The translations under genes and the position numbers were made by a program. The notes under the pieces were generated by a model. That model was not told where the DNA came from. It saw only the letters and a program-made list of their open reading frames with translations, and did not search any database. A stretch of DNA of 64,000 nucleotides from CAMLQK01 sp035690865 (GTDB lineage Bacteria > Patescibacteriota > Saccharimonadia > Saccharimonadales > UBA4665): assembly GCA_035690865.1 (NCBI GenBank), contig DASSKE010000004.1, forward strand, positions 186,001 to 250,000, in the 5' to 3' direction. Each line of letters begins with the position of its first letter. Position 1 is the first letter of the stretch. Below, piece by piece: positions 23,613 through 32,716 of this stretch.

Positions 23613-25025
23613 TTAGTGCGCCCCGGGATCCTGTTCTCGACTATGTGTGTTACCATCTTTATTCTTGTTAAGGCCACCAATGCTGTCAATTGTCATGATG
23701 CTTTGCCACGTTTTACCGTCGTCAGTGGATTTCCAGATATTAGCGTTAGAGCCGGTTGCGTAGATGGTGCCTTTAGCGGCTGGGCTGAAGGCAAAGTTCT
23801 CAATTCGCACGCCGAAGTTATCGCTATTGTCTACACCATTAGGCACGTCGGATAGGCGCGACCAGCTAACGCCTTTGTCCAAGCTTTCGTATATGCCGCC
23901 ACCGGGGCTAAAAGGATCGTAGCCTACCAGCCGTTTGCCCGATGCGTCATTGGTATCGTACGAAAAGACGTATACCGGCTGATTAGTAGCCTGCCAGGTG
24001 TCACCACCATTAGTAGTGACAAAACTTTTTTGGGGACCGCTGGTGGTTTGGGTGGCTATGACAACGTTGTTGCTGTCGGCGGGATTCATAGCCCCAAAGG
24101 AGAGTGTGCGGTAGCCTGCGGGCAATTTATCTGCATACGAGACCCAGGTTTGTCCGCCATCTGTTGACTTCATGGCTGCCTTTTGAGCACTGTCAGCGGC
24201 CATTCCGCCACTGTCCTGATCTTGCGACAGGGTAAAGAGCCAAATCAACTTCGGGTCTTTGGCGCTTATGCCTATGCCACTCGCCCGAAACCCTTTGTCT
24301 GCGCCCGTTGGCAACTCTTGCCAGTTCTTGCCGCCATTGCTGGTCTTGTACAAAATGCCTTTGGTATTGAAGTAGGTTTGCGGCGAATTGCCATTACTGT
24401 CAGTATATGACGGGTGGCCGTTATTTGCCCCAATATAGATTGTTTTGGAGTTATCTGGCGCGAATGCCACGGCTCGCGAGCCACTAAAGTTCATTCCTGA
24501 TTTTAACAGCTGGTGCCAACTGGAGCCGCCATCATTTGATTCCCATAAGCCAGCATTCTCGCTAAAGAGTGTTTTATCATCGCCAGGAGATTCAACCCGC
24601 GACATAAGCAAATGCTTGCTGTTAGAGGGGTCGATAAGCCCTGTGCCTAATTCTTGAACGCACTTTTGTGATGGGTCACCCTCGCGGGCATAGCCGCGGA
24701 TGCCATTATCGCTTTGCTGCCAGTTCTTGCCGCCATCGGTCGTTTTATACACGCCTTTTAGCTCAACGCCAATATACATCGTGTCGGCATCCTGAGGATC
24801 GAGAATAAGAGTCTGATTAGTGCGGTAGTTGTCATGACCGCGCGGCACACATTCAAGTTTCATGTCTGAGACCAACCCTGAAGATGACGCAGTGTACTTG
24901 CTCCCAGGCTGATCATCTTTTTGTTTCTTAAAAACTGTGTAGCTTGCAAAGCCCACAGCACCTATGACCAAAAGAGCTAACAATATAAAGAGTACATGGA
25001 AACCTGATTGATTGACTTTTCGCAT
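23613..25025 (-). CDS. Membrane-anchored Asp-box (BNR/sialidase-like) beta-propeller protein
   Basis: The 470-residue protein has one N-terminal transmembrane helix (about residues 8-30). Its extracytoplasmic part contains at least seven Asp-box repeats of the S/T-x-D-G-G-x-T/S-W type (TTDGGKNWQ, SNDGGSSWH, TSNGGKNWQ, STDGGQTW, TTNGGDTWQ, SLDKGVSW, STDDGKTWQ). Such propellers occur in sialidases, VPS10 domains and photosystem assembly factors. The catalytic residues of sialidases are not evident, so a binding or scaffold role is more likely. AGGGG lies upstream of the ATG at 25025. It is the first of a block of surface proteins. Confidence 0.85.
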   Translation of the reverse strand: MRKVNQSGFHVLFILLALLVIGAVGFASYTVFKKQKDDQPGSKYTASSSGLVSDMKLECVPRGHDNYRTNQTLILDPQDADTMYIGVELKGVYKTTDGGKNWQQSDNGIRGYAREGDPSQKCVQELGTGLIDPSNSKHLLMSRVESPGDDKTLFSENAGLWESNDGGSSWHQLLKSGMNFSGSRAVAFAPDNSKTIYIGANNGHPSYTDSNGNSPQTYFNTKGILYKTSNGGKNWQELPTGADKGFRASGIGISAKDPKLIWLFTLSQDQDSGGMAADSAQKAAMKSTDGGQTWVSYADKLPAGYRTLSFGAMNPADSNNVVIATQTTSGPQKSFVTTNGGDTWQATNQPVYVFSYDTNDASGKRLVGYDPFSPGGGIYESLDKGVSWSRLSDVPNGVDNSDNFGVRIENFAFSPAAKGTIYATGSNANIWKSTDDGKTWQSIMTIDSIGGLNKNKDGNTHSREQDPGAH

Positions 25026-25112
25026 AATTCCCCTGCGGATTTCGCATTATTGCTTATGATAATACTGTAACAGCCTGATGTAAACTATGCAACATACCGA
25101 GGTCAGATCAAT

Positions 25113-25748
25113 TTATTGCTTTTGTATTTGGATGGCAGCGTTCTTGAGGTCGGTATATGAGGCGCTTTGCTCAAAGTCTTCCCTGTCTTCTTCGCCAATG
25201 TACACGTCTAGATGTTTAGCTCCGCCAAGCCCCGGCGTAAATTCATCACTGATAATAAAACGGGCGCTAGTAAGCTTATGGCACACAGAAGTGTCAACTT
25301 CGGAAGAACCACAATGCACGATACGGACATGTGTGCCCTGCGGCAGAACGTTGCTATCGGCAGCCGCACTGACATATGGTTTAAGTGCCTGCCCGTGAGT
25401 GTCAGCCGGAAGGGTATCGAGCCAAAAGCCCACGTCATACGACCAATTTAGGTATGCACCAGCATGCTCTCCGCTAGTGATGCGGCCTGTGCCCTCTTGC
25501 TCAACAGCAGCCACAAAATCTTGAGGATATTCACCTAGTGGTTCGTTGTCGTGATCGCATTCTTGCCGGATGCAGCCAAATATTGCCTCGGGCTTACCAT
25601 GGTGAAAGCGCTCTACGGCTGTGTAATACACCGTGATATGCCAATTGGTATCAGGGTTGCGCTGCTGTATGTACCACCAGCCAAATAGGGCGATGGCAAA
25701 GGCAGCGGCTGCTAAAATCCAACGCATAACTTTTGAAGAATAGCTCAT
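25113..25748 (-). CDS. Membrane-anchored 3D-domain protein (MltA/RpfB-like double-psi barrel)
   Basis: The 211-residue protein has an N-terminal signal/anchor helix (about residues 8-25). The C-terminal part follows the pattern of the 3D domain: an AAADSNVLPQGTHVRI strand, a later ISDEFTPGLGG segment and HLDVYIGEED, giving the three spaced aspartates. 3D domains occur in peptidoglycan lytic transglycosylases and resuscitation factors. Two cysteine pairs suggest disulfides. An extended -10 (TGC-TATACT) ends 6 nt before the ATG. Activity on peptidoglycan is inferred from the fold. Confidence 0.72.
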   Translation of the reverse strand: MSYSSKVMRWILAAAAFAIALFGWWYIQQRNPDTNWHITVYYTAVERFHHGKPEAIFGCIRQECDHDNEPLGEYPQDFVAAVEQEGTGRITSGEHAGAYLNWSYDVGFWLDTLPADTHGQALKPYVSAAADSNVLPQGTHVRIVHCGSSEVDTSVCHKLTSARFIISDEFTPGLGGAKHLDVYIGEEDREDFEQSASYTDLKNAAIQIQKQ

Positions 25749-25754
25749 GTCGTA

Positions 25755-25763
25755 AGTATAGCA
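25755..25763 (-). promoter_or_regulatory. Extended -10 promoter, leaderless start
   Basis: On the minus strand TGC-TATACT ends 6 nt before the ATG at 25748. Confidence 0.65.
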
Positions 25764-25782
25764 GCCACTGATTACCTAAATT

Positions 25783-28191
25783 TTATTGCGTGTAGAGGTA
25801 GGTGCTTGGAATTATCTGCTTCTTTAGTGAGGTATTACTCCAAAAGAGTTTGGCTACGGCTTTGCCGGTATTCTCGTAATATTCCATTTTGATATCGTAC
25901 TTCTGACCCGCGGTAAGGGTAATTTGAGCCCGGTTCTCGGTAACGCTGTGCAGTGTCCAGTTATTGATAACCAACTGGCCGTTGATCCAGAGCCGCACAC
26001 CATCGTCACTTCGAGTGTAGAAGGTATATTTGCCGGTTGTTGGCACCATTACTTTGCCAACCCAGCGAGCGCTAAAGGTGTTGTTGCCTATTGAGCTGTC
26101 GGGTGAGCCTGTGCCCCAGTTAAAGTTCACGGTCTTATCGGTGCGGGTAACCTGGTGGCCGGTAAGGTCTTTGTTGTCGAAGTATGTTGCCTGTAAGCCG
26201 TTGCCACTGGTTGAAGGGGCTGGTGGTTGCGACGTAGCATTCTTAACCGTTACCTGAATTGAGTTAGGCGCGCGGTTGCCGGCTGCATCAAAGGCAGTTG
26301 CTGTGATGACGTGTGTGCCGTCGCTAACACCTGAACTGTTCCAGCTGTAACTGTAAGGCGCTGTCGTGTCGGCGGTAGCTGGGCCGCCGTCAATGTTGAA
26401 TTCTACTTTTGTAACGCCGATATTATCAGCTGCACTGGCATCTATATTTACTGTGCCAGCAACGGTGCTTCCATTGAGCGGCGCAGTAATGCTAACCGTT
26501 GGCGCGGTCGTGTCGGAAGACGATGGGGGTGTAGTGGATCCGCCACCGCTCGTGCTGTTCATAGTACTGCCGGCGTCCTGGTTGTACGGTGATGTTTGCC
26601 ACTCGGTGAAGGATTTGAGGTTCCCTTGTTCAAAGGGTAGAAACTTCCATGATCCTTCGTAGGTATTGTTACTAAAGGCGTTGTGCTGGTTGTAGGTAAT
26701 AGCGTTTTGTACGACGGTTCCTTTGTACGGCGACCAGCTTGGGTAGGAGCCGTAGTTTGAGAATACTGCATTAAGTCCACAGCTATTTTGGAAGGTGCAG
26801 CTTGTGCCAATATGCGCAGGAGTCAAACGAAACGTGTTGCCGTGAACGTTAACATTTTGCGTTTTCCAGCGGCAGTCGTTGTAGTAAGGCGCCTTAGAAA
26901 TATTGGTGCTGTTGCAAGAGCTTTCAGTTACCACCGATGGATTTACTAGCGTACATTCTCCGCTACTCGTGTTGGCAGGCGAACCGCAGTAGCGGTCGGC
27001 GTTTTCCCACAAGGCAACACCGCTCCAGTTGTCTTCTATCAGGTTGCCGGTAATTTCAAAGGTGTTGTTGTACGATGTGGCAACGCGGCTATCTGCGCCC
27101 GACTCTGATATGTACAGAGCAGCCGTTGGGAAGCCAGGATTTTTTGGCCCGGCAACATTTGCATTGCGGATAAGCGTGTTATTGCGGATTAAGGCGTTGT
27201 AACTTGTTTCGTACAAAATGCCGACGTCGTCGTTATCAGAGATATAGTTACCTTCAATTAAGAAGCCGGCGTTATTGTTGTCAGCCCAGATACCCACACT
27301 CTTGTTGTTGTGTACGTAGTTGTTGGTAACGGTAGCGTTCTTGGTTGACCAGAACTTACCGCCGCCGGTACAGCCACAGCCATCAATTTTAGCTTCCCAG
27401 TCATCGGTGTTGTTGTACGAAATCTCGTTGTGGTCGAGGGTTACGTTACTGACGCCAGCGTCCTCGTAGGCGCTAAAACCATATTGTCCGTTGCTGGTTA
27501 GACAGTTGTAGCTCACCACATCGCCAGAGCCGATGAATACCCCCGCACCCGCGTTGTTCTTGACGGTATTGTATTGAATTGTCCAGTTGTGGCCGGCGTC
27601 ATGGTTAACGACACCTTCGTTGTTGTTATCGCCTGCTTTGCCAAAGTTTTGGATGGTCAGGTACTGAATTGTTACGCCAGTTGCATGCTGCGTAAACGCA
27701 TAAAGGTTAGAGTGTTGGCCGTCGAGAATGGCTCCAGGTGCTCCGATATACTTACTGTTACTGCCTGGTTCAATTTGAGCATATTGGCCTGTGCCTAAAG
27801 TGTGGGTACCGGGGGCAAACCAGAACGTTTTATTATCTTGCGTAAAGTTGATATTGCTGTTGTTGCCTGCTGGTACGGTTATAGCACCACTCGGGGCTGA
27901 TGTCGGGCCGCCACCTAAAAGACCACTGTCGCTACAAATTGTCGCTTGTGGCGCCGAAGGCCATGTTGTTGCGGCGCGTGTTAGTATAAGCGTGCTGACG
28001 CCTATAATTGCCGTAAGAATGATGCAAATAAACATAAAACGCCGCTTTTGCGTGCGTTTTGCTAGTGTATCGCTGCCTCCAACTTTAACAGCCCTCGCCG
28101 AGGAAGGCTTTTTTCGAACGGTAGGTTTTTTTGCCACGGTGCGGTTCTTTCTATTAACGCTAATGCTTTGATAATACGATGAGATGCGCAT
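25783..28191 (-). CDS. Secreted/anchored beta-helix, Ig-like and PA14 domain protein
   Basis: This is a large surface protein of about 802 residues. A basic, lysine-rich cytosolic N-terminus precedes one transmembrane segment (about residues 52-75). A right-handed parallel beta-helix (about residues 110-520) has many asparagine-rich rungs such as NTFEITGNLIEDN. A serine/threonine-rich linker leads to an Ig-like domain (SITAPLNGSTVAG) and a C-terminal PA14 domain (YTFYTRSDDGVRLWING). Beta-helix and PA14 modules usually bind or cleave polysaccharides, so host-surface glycan recognition is plausible. I used the ATG at 28191; an in-frame TTG occurs at 28215. Confidence 0.85.
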   Translation of the reverse strand: MRISSYYQSISVNRKNRTVAKKPTVRKKPSSARAVKVGGSDTLAKRTQKRRFMFICIILTAIIGVSTLILTRAATTWPSAPQATICSDSGLLGGGPTSAPSGAITVPAGNNSNINFTQDNKTFWFAPGTHTLGTGQYAQIEPGSNSKYIGAPGAILDGQHSNLYAFTQHATGVTIQYLTIQNFGKAGDNNNEGVVNHDAGHNWTIQYNTVKNNAGAGVFIGSGDVVSYNCLTSNGQYGFSAYEDAGVSNVTLDHNEISYNNTDDWEAKIDGCGCTGGGKFWSTKNATVTNNYVHNNKSVGIWADNNNAGFLIEGNYISDNDDVGILYETSYNALIRNNTLIRNANVAGPKNPGFPTAALYISESGADSRVATSYNNTFEITGNLIEDNWSGVALWENADRYCGSPANTSSGECTLVNPSVVTESSCNSTNISKAPYYNDCRWKTQNVNVHGNTFRLTPAHIGTSCTFQNSCGLNAVFSNYGSYPSWSPYKGTVVQNAITYNQHNAFSNNTYEGSWKFLPFEQGNLKSFTEWQTSPYNQDAGSTMNSTSGGGSTTPPSSSDTTAPTVSITAPLNGSTVAGTVNIDASAADNIGVTKVEFNIDGGPATADTTAPYSYSWNSSGVSDGTHVITATAFDAAGNRAPNSIQVTVKNATSQPPAPSTSGNGLQATYFDNKDLTGHQVTRTDKTVNFNWGTGSPDSSIGNNTFSARWVGKVMVPTTGKYTFYTRSDDGVRLWINGQLVINNWTLHSVTENRAQITLTAGQKYDIKMEYYENTGKAVAKLFWSNTSLKKQIIPSTYLYTQ

Positions 28192-28339
28192 AATTCGCAA
28201 TGGCAAAATCGGCAATTATAAAACGTTATACGTAAGACACCCTGAAGAAAATCATCAGCAGTACTCTAGTGCTGCGAGCGTGACTTTCTCCAGCGCGCCT
28301 AAAGCTTACGCCGTATACTGGGCTAAAAAGGAGATATGC

Positions 28340-28882
28340 ATGGCCAAAACACAACCCTGGAAAGAGCTGCATCGGCAGATAGAATATAAAAAGTACTCCC
28401 AAACGATTGAGCGGCGTGACTACACATTGCCAAATGGCGCCACCGCAGATTACTATATCCGCATTGAATTGCCTGGGGCGTGTGTGTTGGCGCTGACGCC
28501 TGATAATAAAGTGCTTACTGTGCCGCAATATCGGCCCGGTCCTGACGCTATATTACGTGAGTTGCCTGGCGGACGTGTCGACAAGGGCGAAGACCCGCGC
28601 CAGGCGGCCGCCCGTGAACTGCTCGAAGAAACCGGCTATGCTGGTGAGGTTGATACATGGGTCGGAACATGGCAGGCAGACGCCTACACGCAAATGGACA
28701 GGTCAATTATTATTGTGCGTAACTGTAAAAAAGTTGCCAATGCGCAGCTGGAGGATACTGAGTTTGGCGAACTGGAGCTTGTAAGTATAGCCGACTTCGT
28801 TGCGCAGGTGCGCCAGGGTCAGCTGACTGATACGGCAGGGGCAATGCTCGCCTTAGACCATTTAGGATTGCTACACGACTAA
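28340..28882 (+). CDS. Nudix hydrolase, ADP-ribose pyrophosphatase-like
   Basis: The 180-residue protein follows the ADP-ribose/ADP-sugar pyrophosphatase plan: an N-terminal strand region (YTLPNGATADYY), PQYRPGPDAILRELPGG before the Nudix box, and the box GGRVDKGEDPRQAAARE continuing LLEETGY. These enzymes split ADP-ribose into AMP and ribose 5-phosphate. An AAGGAG ribosome-binding site 7 nt before the ATG at 28340 decides the start over the long open frame from 28184, which overlaps the divergent surface gene. Confidence 0.9.
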   Translation: MAKTQPWKELHRQIEYKKYSQTIERRDYTLPNGATADYYIRIELPGACVLALTPDNKVLTVPQYRPGPDAILRELPGGRVDKGEDPRQAAARELLEETGYAGEVDTWVGTWQADAYTQMDRSIIIVRNCKKVANAQLEDTEFGELELVSIADFVAQVRQGQLTDTAGAMLALDHLGLLHD

Positions 28883-28905
28883 AAAACGCAAGTCTACCAA
28901 TAAGG

Positions 28906-29415
28906 CTAGAGTTCAGGCGCACTAGCTATGCGCCCGAGGCATTCGTCAAACTGGTTTTGGAGTGCTGATATTTTTTCAGGATCTAGCGGCTCGAGTAGAT
29001 TCTGTCGTTGTACTTCAGCGGCAGAACTGTGTTCATCTGCGACAACTGCCTCAATGAGCGTCAATTCTTCGCCGGTATCAAAGTTTGTTCTGCGTGTTAC
29101 CTCAAGACGCTGTGAAAGACCTTCTGGTGTATCACAAAAGTTGACTCGAGTGTAGTCCGTTTGCAGGTATACTCTTTTAAGCGTGGGGCGTCGGGTAATA
29201 GCGCCGGGTGCCTCTATACCGCCTGCTTTTTGCTGCTTGCCTACAAGGCGACCGGCATAATAAGCAACCACTTCGTACCGTGCCAAATCACGCCTACCAT
29301 ATGACACTTCGTAGCTAGCGAGGCCAGACTGCGCAAGTTCACTCGCTGTGGCCAACATATGTACTTGTGCTGAGCTTAAATCAGTAGATTGATGTTCTGC
29401 GGAGTAACGATTCAT
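28906..29415 (-). CDS. Hypothetical protein, 169 aa
   Basis: No family is recognised. It is a soluble alpha/beta protein with a basic middle (ITRRPTLKRVYLQ) and an acidic C-terminus. The ATG at 29415 is chosen because an extended -10 (TGG-TATAAT) ends 7 nt before it. The frame remains open to 29526 but would then include the promoter. It is convergent with the ADP-ribose pyrophosphatase-like gene and divergent from the amidase gene. Confidence 0.6.
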   Translation of the reverse strand: MNRYSAEHQSTDLSSAQVHMLATASELAQSGLASYEVSYGRRDLARYEVVAYYAGRLVGKQQKAGGIEAPGAITRRPTLKRVYLQTDYTRVNFCDTPEGLSQRLEVTRRTNFDTGEELTLIEAVVADEHSSAAEVQRQNLLEPLDPEKISALQNQFDECLGRIASAPEL

Positions 29416-29422
29416 AATGCAT

Positions 29423-29431
29423 ATTATACCA
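29423..29431 (-). promoter_or_regulatory. Extended -10 promoter, leaderless start
   Basis: On the minus strand TGG-TATAAT ends 7 nt before the ATG at 29415. Confidence 0.7.
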
Positions 29432-29581
29432 TCTTTAATTGGCTTCAACAAAGCCTGGTCATACATATGGATATATAGCGTAAGCATAATGTGCTCATAG
29501 ATTGCTGTGATATTTTTAACGAACACATGCTCGCAATTACTTGTATCCTATAGAATTGTGACCAACATTAATGGGGGTGTA

Positions 29582-31534
29582 ATGTACATGAAAGTTCATA
29601 TTCAAAATGTGCGGCGTATTTTGACTTCAATTGCCTTATATGGAGCGCTCGCTGGTGTGCTGGTAGCCTTAACACCGCTGTCGGCGTTCGCTGCCGCGAG
29701 CCAGACTAGCCGTGCTCAGCTTTTTGCTGATGCCGCACAGGAGTTCGGCGTACCGCAATCCGTGCTTTTGTCGGTATCTTATAACGAGTCGCGTTGGGAT
29801 TCGCATGGCGGCCAGCCAAGCGTAAATGGCGGGTATGGTCTTATGAACCTGACGACACACATGACTCAAGAAGTTGACGGGCGTGGCGATCTCTCACGTC
29901 CGCTCACGGCTACGGTGAGCCAATCAAAAACATACACGCTTGATAAGGCTGCTCAGCTTCTGGGAAGCAACCCCGATACGCTTAAGAATGATGACCGGCA
30001 GAATGTTCGTGGTGCAGCGGCACTATTGGCGTATTACGCCAAGCAGACAAACGATGGTAAGCTGCCCGACAGCATCGGTGGGTGGTACGCTGCAGTGGCT
30101 GCGCTCAGCGGTAGCTCAGTGCGCGATTCGGCAGCAGACTTTGCAAATAGCGTGTACCAAACCATACAACAAGGCGTGCAACGCCGCACTACGGATAACC
30201 AGTGGCTCAACATCCCTGCCTCTGCTGCCGTACCTAACAAAGACCTGCTTCAGAATCTACCTTTTAATGCCCAAACTAACAAATCTGCAAATGGCACCGA
30301 CTGTCCTTCTGACTTGCAGTGTCGTTTTGTCCTCGCTGGTTATGCAGCCAATAGCACAGACCCGGCTGATTATGGCAACTACGACCCCGCAAATCGCCCT
30401 AAAGATATGAAAATAAAGTATATTGTTATTCACGACACAGAAGGATCCTACCAGAGCGCAATTGACCATTTTCAGGACACGACTTCTTACGTAAGTGCCC
30501 ATTACGTTATCCGCTCATCAGATGGTGCTATAACCGAGATGGTTCGTCCTAGTGATGTGGCCTGGACTGCTGGCAATTGGTATATGAACATGCATTCCAT
30601 AAATATCGAGCACGAAGGCTTTGCTAATGATGGCGCTGGCTGGTATACCGAAGCAATGTACCAGTCATCTGCCAAGCTTGTGCGTTATTTGGCGCGGCAA
30701 TACAACATTCCTCTAGACCGGCAACATATTATTGGCCATGACGAGGTTTCCAAAGTACGAGGCTCGGCCGTAGCCGGCTCTCACTGGGATCCGGGTGCAT
30801 ACTGGGACTGGAGCCATTACATGGATTTAGTACAGAACAAAACCGTTAGTGATGTTGCCGACCTCTTTAACTCCTCTAGGCAGATCTCCCAGGGCAGAAC
30901 AATTCAGATAAGTCCGGCATTCGCGTCCAATCAGCCTGAAGTAACCGATTGTTCCACCGGAACCTGCATAACGCTTCCCAAGCAGGGTGCCAACTTTGTG
31001 TACTTGCACACTGGGCCCGATGCAACGTCTCCGCTTTTATCTAATAAGTACCTGCATCCTGACGGTAGCCCAGGAACAACCCGGCATGACGATTGGAGCG
31101 CCAAAGCTACCGATGGCCAGCGGTTCGTAGTTGCAGATGCCACGAGGGATTGGACGGGTATATGGTATAACGGTATAATCGGCTGGTTTTACAATCCGCC
31201 CCAGGCACGGAACGCTCATGTGGTGGCAAGTACCAAGGTTCAAGCCCGAGCCGGGTTAGACGAAGTGCCGGTTTACGTAACGGCATACCCGGAAGCGGCA
31301 GTGTATCCAAGTGAGGTGCCACCGGCTGCCCAGAACCAACTGTATACTTTGCCTAAGGATCAGCTCTACGCCGCTTTAGAGGTTAATAATCCAACTGACT
31401 ATTTTTATGACGCGACGCTTAACTTTAGCAAGCCGTATGACCACGTGATCTTTAAAGGTCACGACAAATATATTGAGATATCTTACAACCACCGCGTAGC
31501 TTTTGTTAATGCCAAGGACGTAACCTTCCGCTAG
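29582..31534 (+). CDS. Exported N-acetylmuramoyl-L-alanine amidase with transglycosylase-like N-domain
   Basis: The 650-residue cell-wall hydrolase has a signal peptide ending near SAFAAA. A lysozyme/transglycosylase-like domain follows (about residues 32-165, with SYNESRWDSHGG and GYGLMNLT). An amidase_2 zinc domain (about residues 275-430) contains IVIHDTEGS for the first zinc His, SINIEHEGF for the catalytic Glu and GSHWDPG for the distal ligands. The C-terminal 200 residues look like one or two SH3-type wall-binding modules. It would cut both glycan and stem-peptide bonds of peptidoglycan, its own or that of a host. A GGGGGTG purine run precedes the ATG. Confidence 0.9.
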   Translation: MYMKVHIQNVRRILTSIALYGALAGVLVALTPLSAFAAASQTSRAQLFADAAQEFGVPQSVLLSVSYNESRWDSHGGQPSVNGGYGLMNLTTHMTQEVDGRGDLSRPLTATVSQSKTYTLDKAAQLLGSNPDTLKNDDRQNVRGAAALLAYYAKQTNDGKLPDSIGGWYAAVAALSGSSVRDSAADFANSVYQTIQQGVQRRTTDNQWLNIPASAAVPNKDLLQNLPFNAQTNKSANGTDCPSDLQCRFVLAGYAANSTDPADYGNYDPANRPKDMKIKYIVIHDTEGSYQSAIDHFQDTTSYVSAHYVIRSSDGAITEMVRPSDVAWTAGNWYMNMHSINIEHEGFANDGAGWYTEAMYQSSAKLVRYLARQYNIPLDRQHIIGHDEVSKVRGSAVAGSHWDPGAYWDWSHYMDLVQNKTVSDVADLFNSSRQISQGRTIQISPAFASNQPEVTDCSTGTCITLPKQGANFVYLHTGPDATSPLLSNKYLHPDGSPGTTRHDDWSAKATDGQRFVVADATRDWTGIWYNGIIGWFYNPPQARNAHVVASTKVQARAGLDEVPVYVTAYPEAAVYPSEVPPAAQNQLYTLPKDQLYAALEVNNPTDYFYDATLNFSKPYDHVIFKGHDKYIEISYNHRVAFVNAKDVTFR

Positions 31535-31549
31535 TGACGTCAACGTCAA

Positions 31550-32569
31550 CTACGGATAAATATAAGCCGAGAATTTACTGAGTGGGCTGTATGAGTAACG
31601 GAAGTGTCCCTGCCAGTCGTAGTTCATCTCGCTTACCAGAACGTAACCTGCTGGCACGACCTGATTCTCGTAGGTTTGGCCAGGAAGTGCCTGCACAATA
31701 GCTACGTGGCCGTAGATTCCGGCGGTTTCTACAGCAATACTACCTACTGCGGGCGCTGCGTGTGTTGGGTAATTTGAGGTGTAGGCCCAGCGGTTAGCGT
31801 TCCCCGTTACATGAAAGTCAGTGTGGCCTTCTATGGTGGTAAAGTACCAGTACGCGTATGACGTACATTCACGATTGATGCGGTCGCCACTGTATGACAC
31901 GGTGCGGATGCTGTCCATGCGGGCGTCGCACCACTCCATGGGGTAGCCTCCATTGCCAGCGCCACTGTCGCACGCACCGCCTGAGCCAGTTGGCTTAACT
32001 GGAGTTACTGCCACCGTATCCTTTTGAATTAAAGAGGCTTGTTGGGCTTGCTCACGAGTAATAACTGGCACATCTTTGTTGCCCTCGGGCTGTATAACAG
32101 AAGCCAAGTTACTTGGTGTCAAGCCGGACGCTGTACCAAAAATATGCCCTGCTCCATGGCCAATAGCTACAAACGGAAAAATAATCACATGGCCGGTAAA
32201 TGTGAGAGCGGCGCCTATGCCGTGTAATGTAGCCATGGTGCCTGTGCCTATTGCATGAAGTGTTGCGGCGGTGGCGTGCTGTGTAGCGCGTTCGGCCTTT
32301 GCCATGCCGTCGGTTACAGCAACGGTGGCACGCAATGTTTGCGCCTCAAACCTGCTCACCGAGCGCTCTATGTCGGTAGAAAGCTCGCCGGTATAGTTTG
32401 GCTCGGCTGCCGTAATCTCGGAGTTATGAATGCGTGTGGTAAAGTTTGAGCGATGCGCTTGCAGTGTTTGACTACAAAGGCTGAGGAGTAAAAAATCTAT
32501 GCTAATAAACAGGGCGACGTACAACAGTCGCCGTTTATTTTGTAGGATGTCTACGAAATTGAACAGCAT
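31550..32569 (-). CDS. Membrane-anchored CHAP-domain peptidoglycan amidohydrolase
   Basis: The 339-residue protein has an N-terminal anchor helix (about residues 16-38), a long helical stalk probably outside the membrane, a second hydrophobic stretch, and a C-terminal CHAP domain. That domain has RECTSYAYWYF with the catalytic Cys and YGHVAIVQ with the catalytic His. CHAP enzymes cleave peptide or amide bonds in peptidoglycan. It is convergent with the amidase gene, 15 bp apart, and the two probably act together on cell wall. A GTG at 32584 is an alternative start. Confidence 0.88.
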   Translation of the reverse strand: MLFNFVDILQNKRRLLYVALFISIDFLLLSLCSQTLQAHRSNFTTRIHNSEITAAEPNYTGELSTDIERSVSRFEAQTLRATVAVTDGMAKAERATQHATAATLHAIGTGTMATLHGIGAALTFTGHVIIFPFVAIGHGAGHIFGTASGLTPSNLASVIQPEGNKDVPVITREQAQQASLIQKDTVAVTPVKPTGSGGACDSGAGNGGYPMEWCDARMDSIRTVSYSGDRINRECTSYAYWYFTTIEGHTDFHVTGNANRWAYTSNYPTHAAPAVGSIAVETAGIYGHVAIVQALPGQTYENQVVPAGYVLVSEMNYDWQGHFRYSYSPLSKFSAYIYP

Positions 32570-32678
32570 AGAACCAGCTACCACCTCAAGGTTACACCAT
32601 ATTATATCCTATTCTTGCGCAAAAAGCACGTTCAATAGATAAGCATTAGGGGCTCACTGTCGAAAGATTAGATTATAC

Positions 32679-32693
32679 AACAGCGACGCTGTT
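32679..32693. promoter_or_regulatory. Palindrome at the RNB-gene promoter (candidate operator)
   Basis: AACAGCG-A-CGCTGTT is a perfect 15-bp palindrome covering the -35 position of the promoter whose -10, TACAAT (32703-32708), ends 8 nt before the ATG at 32717. Confidence 0.5.
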
Positions 32694-32716
32694 ACTTTCT
32701 TGTACAATAGTGCGGT

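Noticed and set aside
25783..28215. CRISPR-like or tandem DNA repeats in the beta-helix gene
   Set aside because: The asparagine-rich coils are protein-level repeats with varied codons. No regular DNA repeat-spacer pattern is present.
31535..31549. TGACGT-CA-ACGTCA palindrome between the amidase and CHAP genes as an operator
   Set aside because: It lies between two stop codons of convergent genes with no promoter. It may be a weak terminator stem but lacks a T tract.
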